This document shows positions 1 through 12,450 of a stretch of 64,000 nt of DNA, piece after piece (within the stretch, counting starts at the first letter, position 1; every line of letters starts with the position of its first letter). The stretch is from Schizochytrium sp. CCTCC M209059. Its lineage: Eukaryota; Sar; Bigyra; Thraustochytrida; Thraustochytriidae. The notes beneath the pieces were generated by a model. That model saw only the letters and a program-made list of their open reading frames with translations, did no database searches and was not told where the DNA came from. A program made the translations under genes and the position numbers. The stretch lies in NCBI GenBank assembly GCA_000818945.1, contig KN805380.1:513112-577111 (forward strand). The letters are read 5' to 3'.

Positions 1-322
1 GCTTCTCGTGTTCCTTGCCGAGCTTTTGCTGGCCGTGGAAGATGTACAGGTAAGCCATGAAGAAGATGACGACGGGAGTGGTGACGATGTACAGCCAGGT
101 AAAGTAGTAGGTGGTGCCGGCCTTGGCTGCTTGAAGAGAGGTGAGGGAGCCCTCAGGGTCAACCATACAGTAGATGGCGAGGCCCCAAAGGATGATCATG
201 CCGATGGCCGAGGTCACGGGGTTGCACTTGATGCCGGCGTTGAAGGGGATGGGGAGGTGAGCCGAGCGCATGGGGAACTCAGCCACCTCGCCTTCGGCGA
301 TGCCCACCTTGGCGTTCGCCAT
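1..322 (-). CDS. BCCT-family betaine/choline/carnitine transporter, N-terminal fragment
   Basis: The reverse strand reads from an ATG at 322 for 107 codons to the left edge, so only the N-terminus is present. It begins MANAKVGIAEGEVAEFPM and holds two hydrophobic segments, roughly residues 35-55 and 71-97, followed by a charged loop with QQKLGKE. The first segment is introduced by an NP and ends in DPEGS. The pattern of NP, first TM, (S/D)PEG, then an aromatic-rich second TM (YYFTWLYI) and a KLG loop is the N-terminal signature of BCCT transporters, which import quaternary ammonium osmolytes with Na+ or H+. A marine protist would plausibly use it for glycine betaine uptake; that role is inferred. 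Specificity cannot be judged because the substrate box lies outside the window. Confidence 0.65.
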   Translation of the reverse strand, partial: MANAKVGIAEGEVAEFPMRSAHLPIPFNAGIKCNPVTSAIGMIILWGLAIYCMVDPEGSLTSLQAAKAGTTYYFTWLYIVTTPVVIFFMAYLYIFHGQQKLGKEHEK

Positions 323-829
323 GGTGGCAAGGGCTAGGTTTTCGCTGCTTGCCTTTCTTGCTGTTCTTGCTTGCTTTGCTCGGCTCGGGTTCGAGCTCGA
401 GGAGTTGGGGTTTTGGTTTTGCTTCAACCCGGGATTGGGATCTGGATGCCGGCCGTGCCTCGCCTGGCCTCGCTCCGCGCTTCGCCCCAACAGACCGACC
501 GATTGAATGTTTAATCGATCGCGGTCATACTTTCTTTTTGTGAGTCGCGTGCACTCTCGCTACGCATCCACCCTGGCCTCACTAGCCTGGGCCGGCTGCT
601 GCCAAACAATCAATCAAAGAAACAAAGCCGGAGTGCCCGTCGCTTCCTTCTTTCCTTCCTTCCTCCCTTCCTCCCTTTTCTTCCTTCCTTTATGCGCCGC
701 GCAGAGGGAGAGACAGGGCCGCGCAGGGGACAGGAGCGAGGTGGCCGTGCTTTCCTTTCTTTGCGCGTGCACACGAGCACTTTTCGGCCGCCCAGGCCGG
801 TCTCGGGAGGGACGGCGCGGACTCGGAGG

Positions 830-905
830 CAGTGCAGCGCAGTGCAGTGCAGCGCAGAGCAGAGCAGTGCAGTGCAGTGCAGTGCAGTGCAGTGCAGTGC
901 GGAGC
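830..905. repeat. GCAGT/GCAGC pentanucleotide array
   Basis: A run of GCAGT units with GCAGC and GCAGA variants, read as AGTGC or its complement GCACT depending on strand. It produces artefactual open frames (QCSAV-like and LHCTA-like) in several frames. Confidence 0.85.
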
Positions 906-2162
906 CGTGCAGAGGGTAAGGTTCCCTGGCCGGGGCGCAGCTGCAGACGGGCGGGACGGATGGAGGCAAGGGAGGGAGGGAGGGGGAGAGGGAGAGTGAG
1001 GGACAGAGGGCGCCACGGACGAGGCGAGAGGCAGAGAAGAAAGCCGGGTCGGTGGAGACGCATGCCGGCAGTCCCCGCGGCAACAGTGGCGGCTGTCGAG
1101 ACTCGTGTCGAGACGCAGGGTGAGGTGAGAACAGTCGGTGGATCGATCAATCGATCGACAGCAGCGTCGCCGTGGCCTTTTCTTTTGCTCTGCTGCCTGG
1201 CGGGAGGACGGTGGGGTGGGTGGGATAGACGGCCATGGATTGATTGATCTATGTGTAGTGCGAATAAATGGATTAGCCACACTTTTTCTTTCTGGGCGGC
1301 AGCCAAGCAGGTCGATTCGGTCCATTCTCCGCGACATCCCCTTTCCGCCAAAGGAAGGAAGAGCACACCGAGGAGGGGTAGGGAGTTGCTTTCAACGAAG
1401 GGAAAGCAGAAAAAGGAAGAAACCTAAAGAACGAGAGGAAACCCCCCTGTGCATTCGTTCGCATGCTCCCTCCTCGCGCGGCCTCCATCACGCCACCGCG
1501 CGCGACGCAGCCAGCGCCCCGTCGTCCCCTTGGCCCGCCCCATCTGCCGCTGCGCCTGCAAAGCAAAGCAAAGCGACGCAGAGCGCGCGACCGAGCCAAG
1601 CCAATTCAATCCACGCCAACCAAGCTGCCGTCCATCTGTGTCTCTCTGTCTGTCTCTCTGGTCTATCTTCCCGTCCATCCTATCCTATCCTGTGCTATGC
1701 TCCCTCCTCCCCCCTTCCCCACAGCTGCTCGCTCCGCGCAGCGCGTGCAAGGCGACCTGCTTTTGGAAGCCTCGCGCTGCGGTCCTCCCCCATCTGTCTC
1801 TGGCAGAGCAAACCGCGCGACGCAACCAACGCGAGGCAACGCGGGCAGGCAGGCACGAAGCGCGCGAGGCCGGCGGAGAGGAGGGCGGAGGCGAGGAGAG
1901 GCGGCCCGGTCGACGCGCGCGCCTCGTCTTCGCGATCTTCGGCGCCTCCGCCGAGGCGAGGCGCCTGGTCTGCATGGCTTTCTTGCTTTCAAGCCGGCGA
2001 GCGGCCCGGCGCGCGCGAGAATCAATCCTGCTGCGCCCGTCCACTTGTCCAGGGTCGAGCTCGCGGTACCTCCGAGGCCGCCTGAAAAAGGGGCCAGCTA
2101 GACGCCGCCTCCGGGCAGAACGGGCGCGAACTCGCGCGCGAGCGCGGGTGGGCGCGAGCACC

Positions 2163-2262
2163 GACCAGCGAGCGAGCGAGCGAGCGAGCGGGCGGGCGAG
2201 CGGGCGGGCGAGCGGGCGGGCGAGGGAGGCTTCACTTTGAGCGAGCGAGCGAGCGAGCGGTG
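2163..2262. repeat. GAGC/GGGC tetranucleotide arrays
   Basis: GCGA(GCGA)n grades into alternating GCGG/GCGA units, is interrupted by a short unique piece near 2228-2242, and then resumes as GAGC units to 2262. Shorter relatives occur at 2478-2520 (CTTG/CTCG) and 2592-2610 (GAAC). Confidence 0.85.
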
Positions 2263-2700
2263 AGACCACGCTTGTTCGCTCCAGGCCTCGAGTCCGGCCG
2301 GTCGGTATAATTGGCTTCACGCCGCAGCAACGAGGGAGAGAAGGCCCGTCTCGGCACACCAAGGCAAAGAAAAGGCGAGAGCCGCGACTATGGCGACACT
2401 TGCTACGCTGCGCTACACCGCGCGCTGCGGCACGCGCGTCGCACTCGATCACTCGATCACTCGCTCAGCCGATCCTTGCTTGCTCGCTTGCTTGCCTGCT
2501 CGCTCGCTTGCTTTCTTTCCGGGAGGGTGAACGCGTACGAGCGGGAGAGCAAGCGCCCAGCAGGAACGCGGGAGACGCTACGCACGGGAACGAACGAACG
2601 AACGAACGACCGCGGTACCAGCCGCTCCTTTCGGAGGGCGTCTTGCATGCATTTGATTGATCCATCCATCCGTCCGCGCCATCCTGGACATGCCCCGCTA

Positions 2701-3672
2701 GCTGCCCGCAAGTTCATGTAAAATGATCAAAATGCTGCGACATGGAACCGCGCCAATTGCGCGGGAAGAAGAAACAACGCCTTCTTTTACCACCAAAGAC
2801 CGACGCAGCAACCAGAGCGGACTCCAGCGAGCCGACCGCAAAATGCGACACGACAGGACGCACAATGCCACCCCGCCTCACGCAGCTCACGTAGGTGCCG
2901 ACTTGGCTTGACGCCGCCCGCCTCCCCGCTCGCGCGCTCGCGCGCTCGCTCGCTCGGGTCGCTCGCCCGCCCTCTCGCTCTTAACCCGCGCCTGAGCGAA
3001 GCAAAAGCGGTGCGGCCTGGCCGGCCGCTGCACGCGCTGCGCAGCACGTGCACGGCCCTGTAGCTTCCGCTGCACTGCGGCTGCCCCTCCTCGAGATCGG
3101 TCCCCGACCGCGCCGGAACGGCCCGGTCCAGCGGCTCTCTGCCGGCACCGCGCGGAACCAACCATTCCCTGCCTCGCAGAACCGGCCCTCCGTGAGTTAC
3201 AGAATTGCACGGAACGGCCCTTGGAGGAAGCAAGCGGACTGCGGGCCAGCCGCGCCGCGCGCGCACCCCACACCCGCTCGCGCGCGCGCGGAAGCAGAGC
3301 AGAGCGGAGAGGAGCCGAGCAGTGCAGCGCTATCCGCCATTTCGTTACCACAAGAGGGAGTCGGAGTTGCCAGCGCATTGGATATGCACTGCGCCTGCAT
3401 GCCTGCTGCTCGCTGTCCGAGCTGCCTGCCTGATGCGTTCGAGCTGCCGCAGCAGGCACCTCCGGGCGCGGCCACGAACGCCCCCCGCTCCCCGCCCCCT
3501 CCGGCGGCCACGGCAGCGCGAAGCGACGGCGCCGAGGGAAGCTTGGCGGCGGGCCGGGACGTGGGGGGGGTGACGCGACACAGTGATGGACGGAGAAGCC
3601 AAAAGGAAGGCGAAGGAAACACAGAAAGCCTGGTCGACCTGCTCTTGAGTGGCCAAGTGGACTCAAGTCAGG
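2701..3672. other. Intergenic, no gene seen
   Basis: GC-rich sequence without a credible coding region. Long open frames on both strands are low-complexity and continue straight into the neighbouring AAGC array, which has no stops in any frame, so their length is not evidence of coding. Confidence 0.6.
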
Positions 3673-4242
<570 letters not shown>

Positions 4243-4347
4243 ACACAACCGCGCAGCGAGCGACACCGATTCATGCCATGGCACTGCCACGGACCGGCTG
4301 AGCGTCACGCGAACACCGTGAGAAGGTCGCTGCGAGGCCTGCGCGGT

Positions 4348-4415
4348 GGTGAACTCGCCTCGGCGGTGAACTCGCCTCGGCGGTGAACTCGCCTCGGCGG
4401 TGAACTCGCCTCGGC
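4348..4415. repeat. 17-bp minisatellite, four perfect copies
   Basis: Unit GGTGAACTCGCCTCGGC starts at 4348, 4365, 4382 and 4399, and is followed by a diverged partial copy (GGTGCACC). It lies about 100 bp beyond the AAGC array. Confidence 0.95.
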
Positions 4416-5605
4416 GGTGCACCGGCGGCTGCAATGGACGCAATGGCAGTGTGAATTTGCCGGAAGGACGGCCAGCCTCCGACTCCGAGATTACTCACTA
4501 ACAGTGAAACAAACACACTTTTTTTAGAGCGTGGCTTTCTTCCGCTCGCTGTCCTTTGCCAGAGGTTGCTTGCTTGCTCACTTGCTTGCTTGCTTTTGCT
4601 TTGACCGCGCAGGACCTCGCGCTCCATACAACAACAGTAGGGTGTGCGCGCATTGCAATCTGTGCCGGCCTGGCGGACGACAATTAGATCGAGTGAAGTG
4701 TTGACTGCTGTTGATGGGCGTTGAACGGTGCTGACTTGGCAAAGCGAGCTCATTTCACGTGCTCTTCTGCAGTCGCGACCGGGACCGGTGCCGCAAACGA
4801 CCAACTCCCTGTGAGGCACCGAGTCAGCGGAGGCAAGTGAGGCCGCGCTGACCAGCCGTCACGGAGCTTGGGGGCTCGGCCCGGGAAGCATGCAAGCAAT
4901 CAAGCAAAAAAATGAAACCCTTAGTGTAAAAGATTATTAGAACGGACGGCGGCGCGTCAAACAGCCGGCCCCGGAACGCAGCGGCGTTATTATCTTTCTT
5001 CGAGTTATTGTTGGCTGCACACGCGTGCCGCACGAGCTTTCTTCAGCACTCTTGCAGAACCCACATACGGTCTGCAAGGCAATCGACAGCTCTTATCGAC
5101 AACTTGAACTCCGCAGAATTAAAAGTCAACCTCTCAGGAAGCAAGTAGTATTGCATTGACAGTGGGGGCGGTTCCCCGAAGCTTTCATTCGCTTTGTTAA
5201 TCTTCCCCCATTCCGCAGCATCGGCGCTCGATTTCTTGTCGGGGCAGGCATCGATGCGCCTCCAAGGTTGTGTTTTCCTCTGGCTGGCTGGCTGGCTGGC
5301 TCTTCTTGCAGTATTTAACAAATGAATCATGCCACAACTCGAAGTCCGCACCCACCACCGAGCATGGCAATCACCAGCAACAGTTTGCAAGAATGATCTC
5401 TGACAATATGTCCGCTTGCATGTCAAAAAAGAAGGTATGTCATGTGCACCCATCTCAGTCGAGCCAACGCAGAACTCGTCGCGCAAAGAAAGCACAAGAG
5501 CACGCGCACAGTCCAACGCAACACAACGCAATGCAGTGTGAATCCTGTCAGCCTGCCCGGCTGCGCCCCATAGCTCGATCAAGTCATCCGACAAAGCAAA
5601 GCGCG
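4416..5605. other. Intergenic, no gene seen
   Basis: Mixed-composition sequence with short AAGC/GCTT runs (about 4563-4596) and a GGCT run (about 5279-5302). Neither strand has an open frame with recognisable protein features. Confidence 0.55.
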
Positions 5606-5627
5606 NNNNNNNNNNNNNNNNNNNNNN
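5606..5627. other. Assembly gap (22 N)
   Basis: Run of N flanked on the left by GCGCG and on the right by alternating CG/CA purine-pyrimidine sequence (5628-5647). The gap sits inside a CG-rich simple repeat, so the real length may differ. Confidence 0.98.
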
Positions 5628-8363
5628 CGCGCGCACGCGCGCGCGCACCCGGCCTGCAATGGAGAAATTCGCTCTTGATCGCCTGGGCCTCTTCCTTCCT
5701 GTGGGTCCATCTAGGTTCGTTTTGGTTCTTATGTGGGTAAACTAAACCCGCAGCCGGAACGGTTCTGCGACCATGTGGATATGGAGCGCTCTTGGTTTTC
5801 GCCAAGTTGGCAAGAGCGAGCGAGGCTGGCCTCTTGGAGACGGGCGTCGTCGAACAGCTAAACAGCCGTCCAGGTCGCAGTCGCGCTCGAAAAGCGTCGC
5901 GCGCACTCGAAAAGCGTCTCGCGCACTCGTCCCGCTTCAGCCGCCGAGCGCGCTCCACATGGCCTTCGTGTCCTGGGCCGCGCCGCCGGAACGGACGAGC
6001 GCGCGCGGGCCTGATGTTCTTGCGCCTTTCCTTGCCTTTCCGCACCTCCCGAGAACCTGCCCGAACGTCTCCTAGCCATGCCTCTCCTGTCACGCCAAAG
6101 CCGCGCACGCGCTGACATCAAGCTTCGGGTACGGCCGCTTGACACATTGTGACAAAACACAGATAGCTGGCGCTATTCCTGGCCCGCCGAGCTCTCTCTG
6201 CGGAGCGAGCTGGCCATCCACTTCTGTCTTCCTTGCAGACTGGGCGGAGGCCGCGCATGCACCCACCGGCGCCGAGCTTCCGCGAAAGACGCCCGTCTCG
6301 CATCGCCACACGCACATAGCACGCAGGAAAACCTCGTGCTAGTGCACGCGGCCGCTCAAAAATTCCCGTTCCGGCGGCCCTGCGTGCGTTTCCACTGCAG
6401 TTGCAGCGGGCCAGTTCAACTCGGCATCTATCTACATATACACTGCTAGGCAGGCAGAGAGGCAGGCCAAGCCCGAGCTTCATTCCGGTAGGTCGCGGTC
6501 AGGCGCGTCGCGTTTGCCGCTCGCAAGGGTCGCTCGCGCCGGGACCTGAGGCGGGGCCTCGCGCCGTGCGGCCGCGCTGAGCCTGTCCGCGAACCGCCAG
6601 CTCCGTCTAGCTGCTGCGTGCGTGCGTGCGAGCGTGCGTGCGAGCGTGCATGCGCGTCGCAGTCGCGGACGCCGTCATGGCCGTCGCGAGCAGACTCAGC
6701 GCGATTCAGAATGGCCATGCGCTGCGAACGGGCGCGCGTGCTCGGCTTTCTGCGCCTCCAGGGCCCCGAGGGAGGCGGGAAAGGCGAGTGGTGGCTGGCT
6801 GCCTGCCTGGCCGGGCATGGATGGCATCGCCAAGGCTGGGCCATGCGTCGTCGCCCGGTCAATTGGTCGGTCCCGAGTCTAGTGCGCTTGCACAGCATTT
6901 ATCCCATCCCACCCTCGAGCCGATCCGCGCCTAAGGAACGGCGCGGTACGGGCGCGCACACCCGCAGCCAGGCCAGCGCGCGCTGTGGCTGCAGTGTCTA
7001 TCTGTTTGTCCCGGTCTGCCAGCCAGGTGAGGGAGGGAGGGAGGAGGGGAGGAGGGTGCGAGAGGAGAAGCGCAGGATAGGAAAACAAACACGCGCGCGC
7101 GCGCGGGGCCGATGTCGTCGCCCGCGTCGACCCCGGAAACGCGCGACGGAGCGATCTCGGTGAAGTCAACCAGCTGGATCTCCAGCCCGCTGCAGGTTGT
7201 AGGTCGCAGGTGCCGTCTCGCTGTCTGTATGTAATAAACAAGGCGGCCGCAGCAGGGCCGAAAGATCGGCCAGAGACAGACGGCCGGATTCCTGAAAACC
7301 AACCTTGGCGAGCCGCAGGTGCCGCCCAGGCAAGCCAGGCCGTACCTGCGACCAGGACTTGCTCCGCGCCCGCTCGCCATCGGCCTGCGCCGCATCGCAG
7401 GCGCCCTCACGAGCGGAATCTATCCGTCCTTGGATCGATCGATTGATCATCACATCATATCATACACAGATCGATCCCTGCTCGCAGACCCACCCTGCCG
7501 CCGCTGTGGGGCCGCTGCGGGGACGCGGGAGACGCCTGGGCAGCCGGGGTGTGCATACCGGATCGGGCTGAAGTCAACCGCGCGACGACGCCGCGCAGCT
7601 CTGTTTCTGCGCGGCGCGAGCACGCGGGCGAGCAGCGCCGAGCAGCGCGCGCCGAGCGGCCGCGTGCCTGCTCGCCGCGCGCTGAGCCTTGCGCGGAGAC
7701 CGGGGAAGCCCGCCGCCGCAGCGCAGCTCGCCGTTCTGCGAGTAGGTCTCGCGCGTCCCGGCCTCGCCTCTATTTTATTTTATTTTTCTTCTCTCTTTTT
7801 CTGTCTACAGAAGTGCCCCAAGGAGACCGTTACGGTGCCGTTTCGGACAGTGCCCCAACCGTCCGCGCTTGGCACTAGTTTGTAGAGCGGGCGACTTCTT
7901 TACCAGCGCGGGAGAGAGGCACCTGAGAAAGCGGCCTTCGGGCGCGCGCTCGGAATCGATCGAACCGAAGGACGGGACGGGCCGCTGGGAAAGGGGGCGG
8001 GGGGCGGGACGCGGCGTGGCAACTTCACCGAGCTTGACTTCACTCCTTCGCTCACTCACTCCTTCGGGCCTAGCCGTAGACGGGCCGTGCAAGATCGCAC
8101 CCATCGTGGACCGTGAGCCACTGGACGGCCAGGCTCGCTGATTGTTTGTCTCAAAGTGGCAAAAAGAATGAGCCCGAAAATTTAGCAGAAGAACGCGCGC
8201 CACAGCGCTCTCACGCGCTTCGATTGAGCGGAGGCTGGCAGCCTGCAACGGCAAGAGACCGGCGGCGAAAAGGATGGTCCTGTGGGCGGCCGACGCGACG
8301 CCGCCGGCGTGGCGACTGCGAATTCGACAGTGCGATGGCGACACGCGCGCGCTGTTCGGCCAG
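5628..8363. other. Intergenic, no gene seen
   Basis: GC-rich, with short repeats: GTGC/GAGC-type runs near 6614-6650, GGGA near 7026-7050 and alternating CG at about 7090-7106. Many overlapping Arg/Ala/Ser-rich open frames occur on both strands without domain content. I see no tRNA cloverleaf or other RNA gene. Confidence 0.5.
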
Positions 8364-8471
8364 CTTAGCTTCGCGTAGCGTAGCGTAGCTTCGCGTAGCG
8401 TAGCGTAGCTTCGCGTAGCGTAGCTTCGCGTAGCGTAGCGTAGCGTAGCGTAGCTTCGCGTAGCGTAGCGT
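8364..8471. repeat. TAGCG / TAGCTTCGCG composite tandem repeat
   Basis: Pentamer TAGCG alternates with the decamer TAGCTTCGCG in an irregular higher-order order over about 108 bp, and ends at GCGTTACTTTTG. The reverse strand spells ATLRYAKLR-type peptides, which is an artefact. Confidence 0.9.
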
Positions 8472-8705
8472 TACTTTTGCTGGCAAGTCAGCTGAAGTTG
8501 GTCTCCACGCTGCTGCCTGCAGCTGCAGCCGTTGTAGACGGGATTGACGAACCAGTAAGCAAGGGTCCCACGGAGCGAACGACGCGTCGATCAATGACCT
8601 CGCCTCGATCTTTGCCCCCTCCGCGATCGATTTTCTTCCCTTTTCCTTTAACGGACTAGACCCCATCCAGACGGGCGAGCCTCGCGCGGCACGCCGAGCA
8701 CTTCT

Positions 8706-8810
8706 CATCTCATCTCATCTCATTTCATCTCATCTCATCTCATTTCATCTCATTTCATCTCATTTCATCTCATCTCATCTCATTTCATCTCGTCTCATCT
8801 CATTTCATCA
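8706..8810. repeat. CATCT/CATTT pentanucleotide microsatellite
   Basis: About 20 units of CATCT with interspersed CATTT variants and one CGTCT, ending at CATCATCTCC. No surrounding gene. Confidence 0.92.
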
Positions 8811-10763
8811 TCTCCTCTCGCCCTGACAGTAAAGTAAATCTTCGAGAAGAGGCTCGCAGGTTCACTTCCAACGGAGGCTGCTCGTCGCTGCGAAAGATCT
8901 TCGCGCGCACACCCTTGCTTTGCTCTGCTTTGCGTTCTTCCTCCTCGCCCTCTTCTTCTTCTGCTTCTTCTTCTTCTTTTTCTTTCGAGAGACCCAAACC
9001 TCGCGGAGGCTGACCTGGCAATGAGAGCGTTGGATGTGCAGTGTACAGGCAGGCAGGGACCCATTGCACGCCTCCTCGCTGGCAGAGAAAGCGTGCAGGG
9101 CAAGCAATTCCAGAGCTCGAAGATTGACTTCAGCACCGCTTCGCCGCGACGGAACTCATTACTATCGGCCTCGCGCGCACCCTTCGCGTCACACTTTGCG
9201 CGGCCTAGCGTCGCATGCCATGCCATGCCATAACACCCTATGTACGCCGGCGGCCTCGAAGCGCGAGCGCGAGCGACTTCACGCCAGCCCGGTCGCGTCG
9301 ATCGATTCATCCGTCGACTCGAATGCGTCCATGAATGCGCTCACAGCCAAGCTGCGGCGCCTGCACGCCTTACACGAAGAAATTTCCTTCATGCCATTCC
9401 AAGGCTCTGTCCCGGATTTTCGACTCTTCTGCTTCGGATTTCCGGAGCGATTTCGGAGAAACCCGGAAAATAATGCCCACCTGCTAAATCTAGTTTATCC
9501 GAGCCCGCCGCTAGCTGCAAAAGAAACAAACATCATTCAATCAAAAAATAAACTGTTGTTTATTCCAATAGTGGCAGCAGTGGCAGTGGCAGGCTGTCTC
9601 TATTATAAGACGGAAGCCGTCCTTTTACGTTGCTTCCCAGAACGAGAAGGAACTTCTTCGGAATGCAATGGAAGCACAAGGCAGAACCACTCATCTTGGG
9701 TTGCGTAAGCTCGCAGAGAAGCGTCCTCTTACGAGATGACGCGCAAACATGCCGCCCCCGATCGATGCAGCAGCAGATGGCAGCGGCGGCGGAACACGAA
9801 ATGGAGAGTCGATCACCGCGCCAGCCAGCCAACCAATCAAGCAGAAAAGCCACTGCCACCATCAATTACCATCGTTGTCGTTCGGCAATTCTTGAGAGCA
9901 TCCATCTTCAGCGAAAGCACGAAATCACAATCCCGGCAGTCATTCGGCCCACCAGGCATGTCCCGATTTTGTCCCCTAGGCACAAGAAGAGGCCGAAAAC
10001 ACATCCACCGAAACGAGGACCACCGGCGGGCGGCGCGACGCACGGACAAGTCATGAGAAAAAACAACCACATTCTTTATTTTCGTCTGCAAAAAAAAAAC
10101 TTGCCCACGCATGGACCAGCAACTGAAAAGCATTTCTTGCGTCGAGAACCCGTGCTTCAGCGCTCTTGCGAAACACGTGCACTGAGGTCGGAACTTGCGC
10201 TCTTTCTACTCGTGGCGCCATTTTTGGGGGTAGGGAATAACAACTTTGTCATGACTGGCTCGGCTCACAACAAGCTGCCATGGAAGCCACGCCGTCACAC
10301 CATTTTCTCGGTCTTGCGTGGCGAAACCATCGCGCTTCCCACAGACCGTCACTTTCATCTCTCGCTCTCTCTCTCACACACACACACACACACTCTCTCT
10401 CTCACTGTGCGCTTCATGACAGACAGTGCAGTGATCGCCTTGCAAAAGCTCTCATCCCCAGCATGCCACGAGATCCAAACTGCGCGCGGCACCAACAAGC
10501 CGATTCGATGATAACACAAAGTCGTCCATCTCGCCATCACTTGTCAGGCCAACGCTTTCTTCTTTCTCTCTCCACGGTCAGTGACATTGCCTCGACGCAC
10601 AGCGTCACCCAGCGTCATGAGCGCAACCCTTTACGTTTTCGCACAATGGAAAAGACGGCTTTGCGACAACGCGTTCATTCGAGGACTTCACGCAAAGTCT
10701 TGGCACGCAAGCATCTCATAATTGACCTGGAGCACAACAGGCATCATGATGAGAACGTCGTCA
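8811..10763. other. Intergenic, no gene seen; CT/CA microsatellite at 10357-10404
   Basis: Composition falls towards the normal intergenic level here. A 293-codon open frame at 9630-10511 has no domain, runs through a (CA)n/(CT)n microsatellite at about 10357-10404 and looks spurious. The right end should contain the 3' UTR of the minus-strand methyltransferase gene. Confidence 0.5.
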
Positions 10764-12076
10764 CTAAGCTCGTGCGTCCCGAGTAAAGACGGCAAGCGTC
10801 TCAATGTGATCCGCCCCTGGGAACAGCACGTGACCCTTGGCAAAGTCGAGCTTGAAACCATTTCGCTGCAAGGCAACTGTATCACGCTGAAGCGCCTTGA
10901 ACCCGCATGAAATATATACGATGCGCCGAAGCCGCCGCGCGCGTGAAAATGCAAAAACCACGTCCTTGTCCAAACCCTTGCGTGGAGGGTCTACGATTAC
11001 CACCTCAGCGTTGCTCAACGCCCCACTCTGAGCCACCTGCACGGCGTCACGAGGGTCGTACGCACGCACCTTCGCGCGCAGCGCAGAGGTCTCGAGCCCC
11101 TCCACCGTCGACTCGAAGCAAGCCTTGTTGTGTGGATTGGCGTCGCTAATCGAAATGGACCGTACAAGATCCAACATGTGCAGTCCAATCGTGCCAACGC
11201 CACCATACAGCTCCACGGTCACTGGCAGCTTGCTCGATCCGTCGGGCTGCATCCACTTCCTTGCCTCTGCAATAATGTCTGCAAACGCTTCCGGATTTGC
11301 CTGCCGAAAGACCATGGGTGGAAACCGCAAGATTGGCAGCGCATACGGAACAGCGCCCTCGAGAGGTTCAAGCCGCTCCTCGATAAACTTGTCGCCCTCC
11401 AGACGCTCCCACGCGCCCTCATGCGCGAAAATGTTGTTGTCATGCCGTCCTGCCGGATTACAGTGCACCCACACCGAGTGCAAGAGCTTCTTGCCTCCAT
11501 GTGCGTGCATGTATGCGAGCACCTTGGCCATCTGCTCACGCAAATATGTATCCACTTTGTCATGGTTGAACACACAGACCACTTGCGCACGACTTGCCAT
11601 CGTATCCGCATTCAGCGCGACATAGCTCAGACCGCCTGCATTCTTGCCATCGTACCCTTGTACGCCTGCGTGTAGCACGGCCTTGTGCAGCAGCTTGGCG
11701 CATGCATTAATGGCTTCGTGCTGCGCATCCGAATGCAAAAGTTCTGCGATGTCATGTGTGCCTGGTTTGAACATGCCAAATACGGGCGGTGTGCCACGCA
11801 CTGCTAGCTTGGCAACCACTCTCCAACCTCCTTTGCGCCCAAGGACCACCTCGAAGCGTGGCAGCCCGCATGTCTTGGTGAAAAACGCCCTCGCGGCTCG
11901 GCACATGGGAGCGCCCGCTGGGTCCGCTAAATACTGCATGCTCGGGTCACGCGCTGCCTTGCGTTTTCGCCTCTTTGCCATCTTCTCCGGTCTTGCGTTC
12001 TCCTCCCGCTCCTGTTCTACATCGTGCTGCATTCCTTCGCGCGGCCGCTTCTTCTTATTCTTGTTCTTATTCCTAT

Positions 12077-12113
<37 letters not shown>

Positions 12114-12230
12114 TGAGGTTGACGCCTTGGGCGCCCTCGCCGCCGCGCTGCCCTCGCCAAGGACTCGTGCCTTGTACGCTGCGAGCCGCGCGGCCACGCC
12201 CGCTGGAGCGCGCTCCTTTGGCATCTTCAC
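10764..12230 (-). CDS. TrmA/RlmD-type RNA (uracil-5-)-methyltransferase homologue
   Basis: A 488-residue single-exon protein. The C-terminal half carries the class I SAM-dependent m5U RNA methyltransferase core: the SAM loop VELYGGVGTIGL near residues 340-352, a DPPRKGLD motif, the nucleophile motif YISCGFK with Cys442, and a terminal GADHIETLAVF that matches the position of the general-base Glu. In this family the Cys attacks C6 of uridine and methyl is transferred to C5 of tRNA or rRNA. The substrate is unknown. The N-terminal 100 residues are basic and low complexity, with a poly-Thr run from an ACG repeat (about 12082-12115) and an NKNKNKKK stretch that could target the nucleus or nucleolus. 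I see no N-terminal 4Fe-4S cysteine cluster of the RlmD kind. The gene is divergent from lpxB, with 220 bp between start codons. Confidence 0.85.
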
Positions 12231-12450
12231 TTTTTCTTCTCGGACTGCTCCTGCAGCGTCTCCGCCCCTTGCCTCGCGCTCCTTCTCGCGCGCGAACTGC
12301 TTTGTCTACTTCGCCTTTTGCTCTCGGTGCGACGCGCCTGCTGGGCCACCAACATTCCTCTCGTTTGCTCTTTCTTGCGACGCTTTCTTTCTTGCTTGCT
12401 TGTAAAACTACAGTACTACAAACCTTGGCTCCGCGCAGTGCGAGGGGCAT
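12231..12450. promoter_or_regulatory. 220-bp shared 5' region of two divergent genes
   Basis: The methyltransferase (-) and lpxB (+) start codons face away from each other across 220 bp, so both promoters and 5' UTRs must fit here or overlap the genes. A short CTTG run lies at 12388-12402. No TATA element is evident. Confidence 0.5.

Larger units (their letters stand above)
323..2700. other. Gene-free, repeat-rich upstream region
   Basis: No supported gene. The stretch upstream of the transporter holds pyrimidine/purine runs (650-690, 960-1010), a GCAGT-rich array, GAGC/GGGC arrays and short CTTG and GAAC tetranucleotide runs. Open frames on both strands here are Arg/Ser/Pro/Ala-rich, overlap one another in several frames and show no domain; they follow from high GC rather than coding. 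The promoter and 5' UTR of the transporter should lie just right of 322, but no core element stands out. Confidence 0.6.

Noticed and set aside
507..2452. Overlapping Arg/Ser/Pro-rich open frames on both strands
   Set aside because: GC-rich non-coding sequence gives long stop-free frames; several frames are open at once and none has a domain.
8364..8810. CRISPR-like array
   Set aside because: Tandem short units without unique spacers, in a eukaryotic genome.
9630..10511. 293-codon open frame
   Set aside because: Passes through CT/CA microsatellites, has no recognisable motif and unusual composition.
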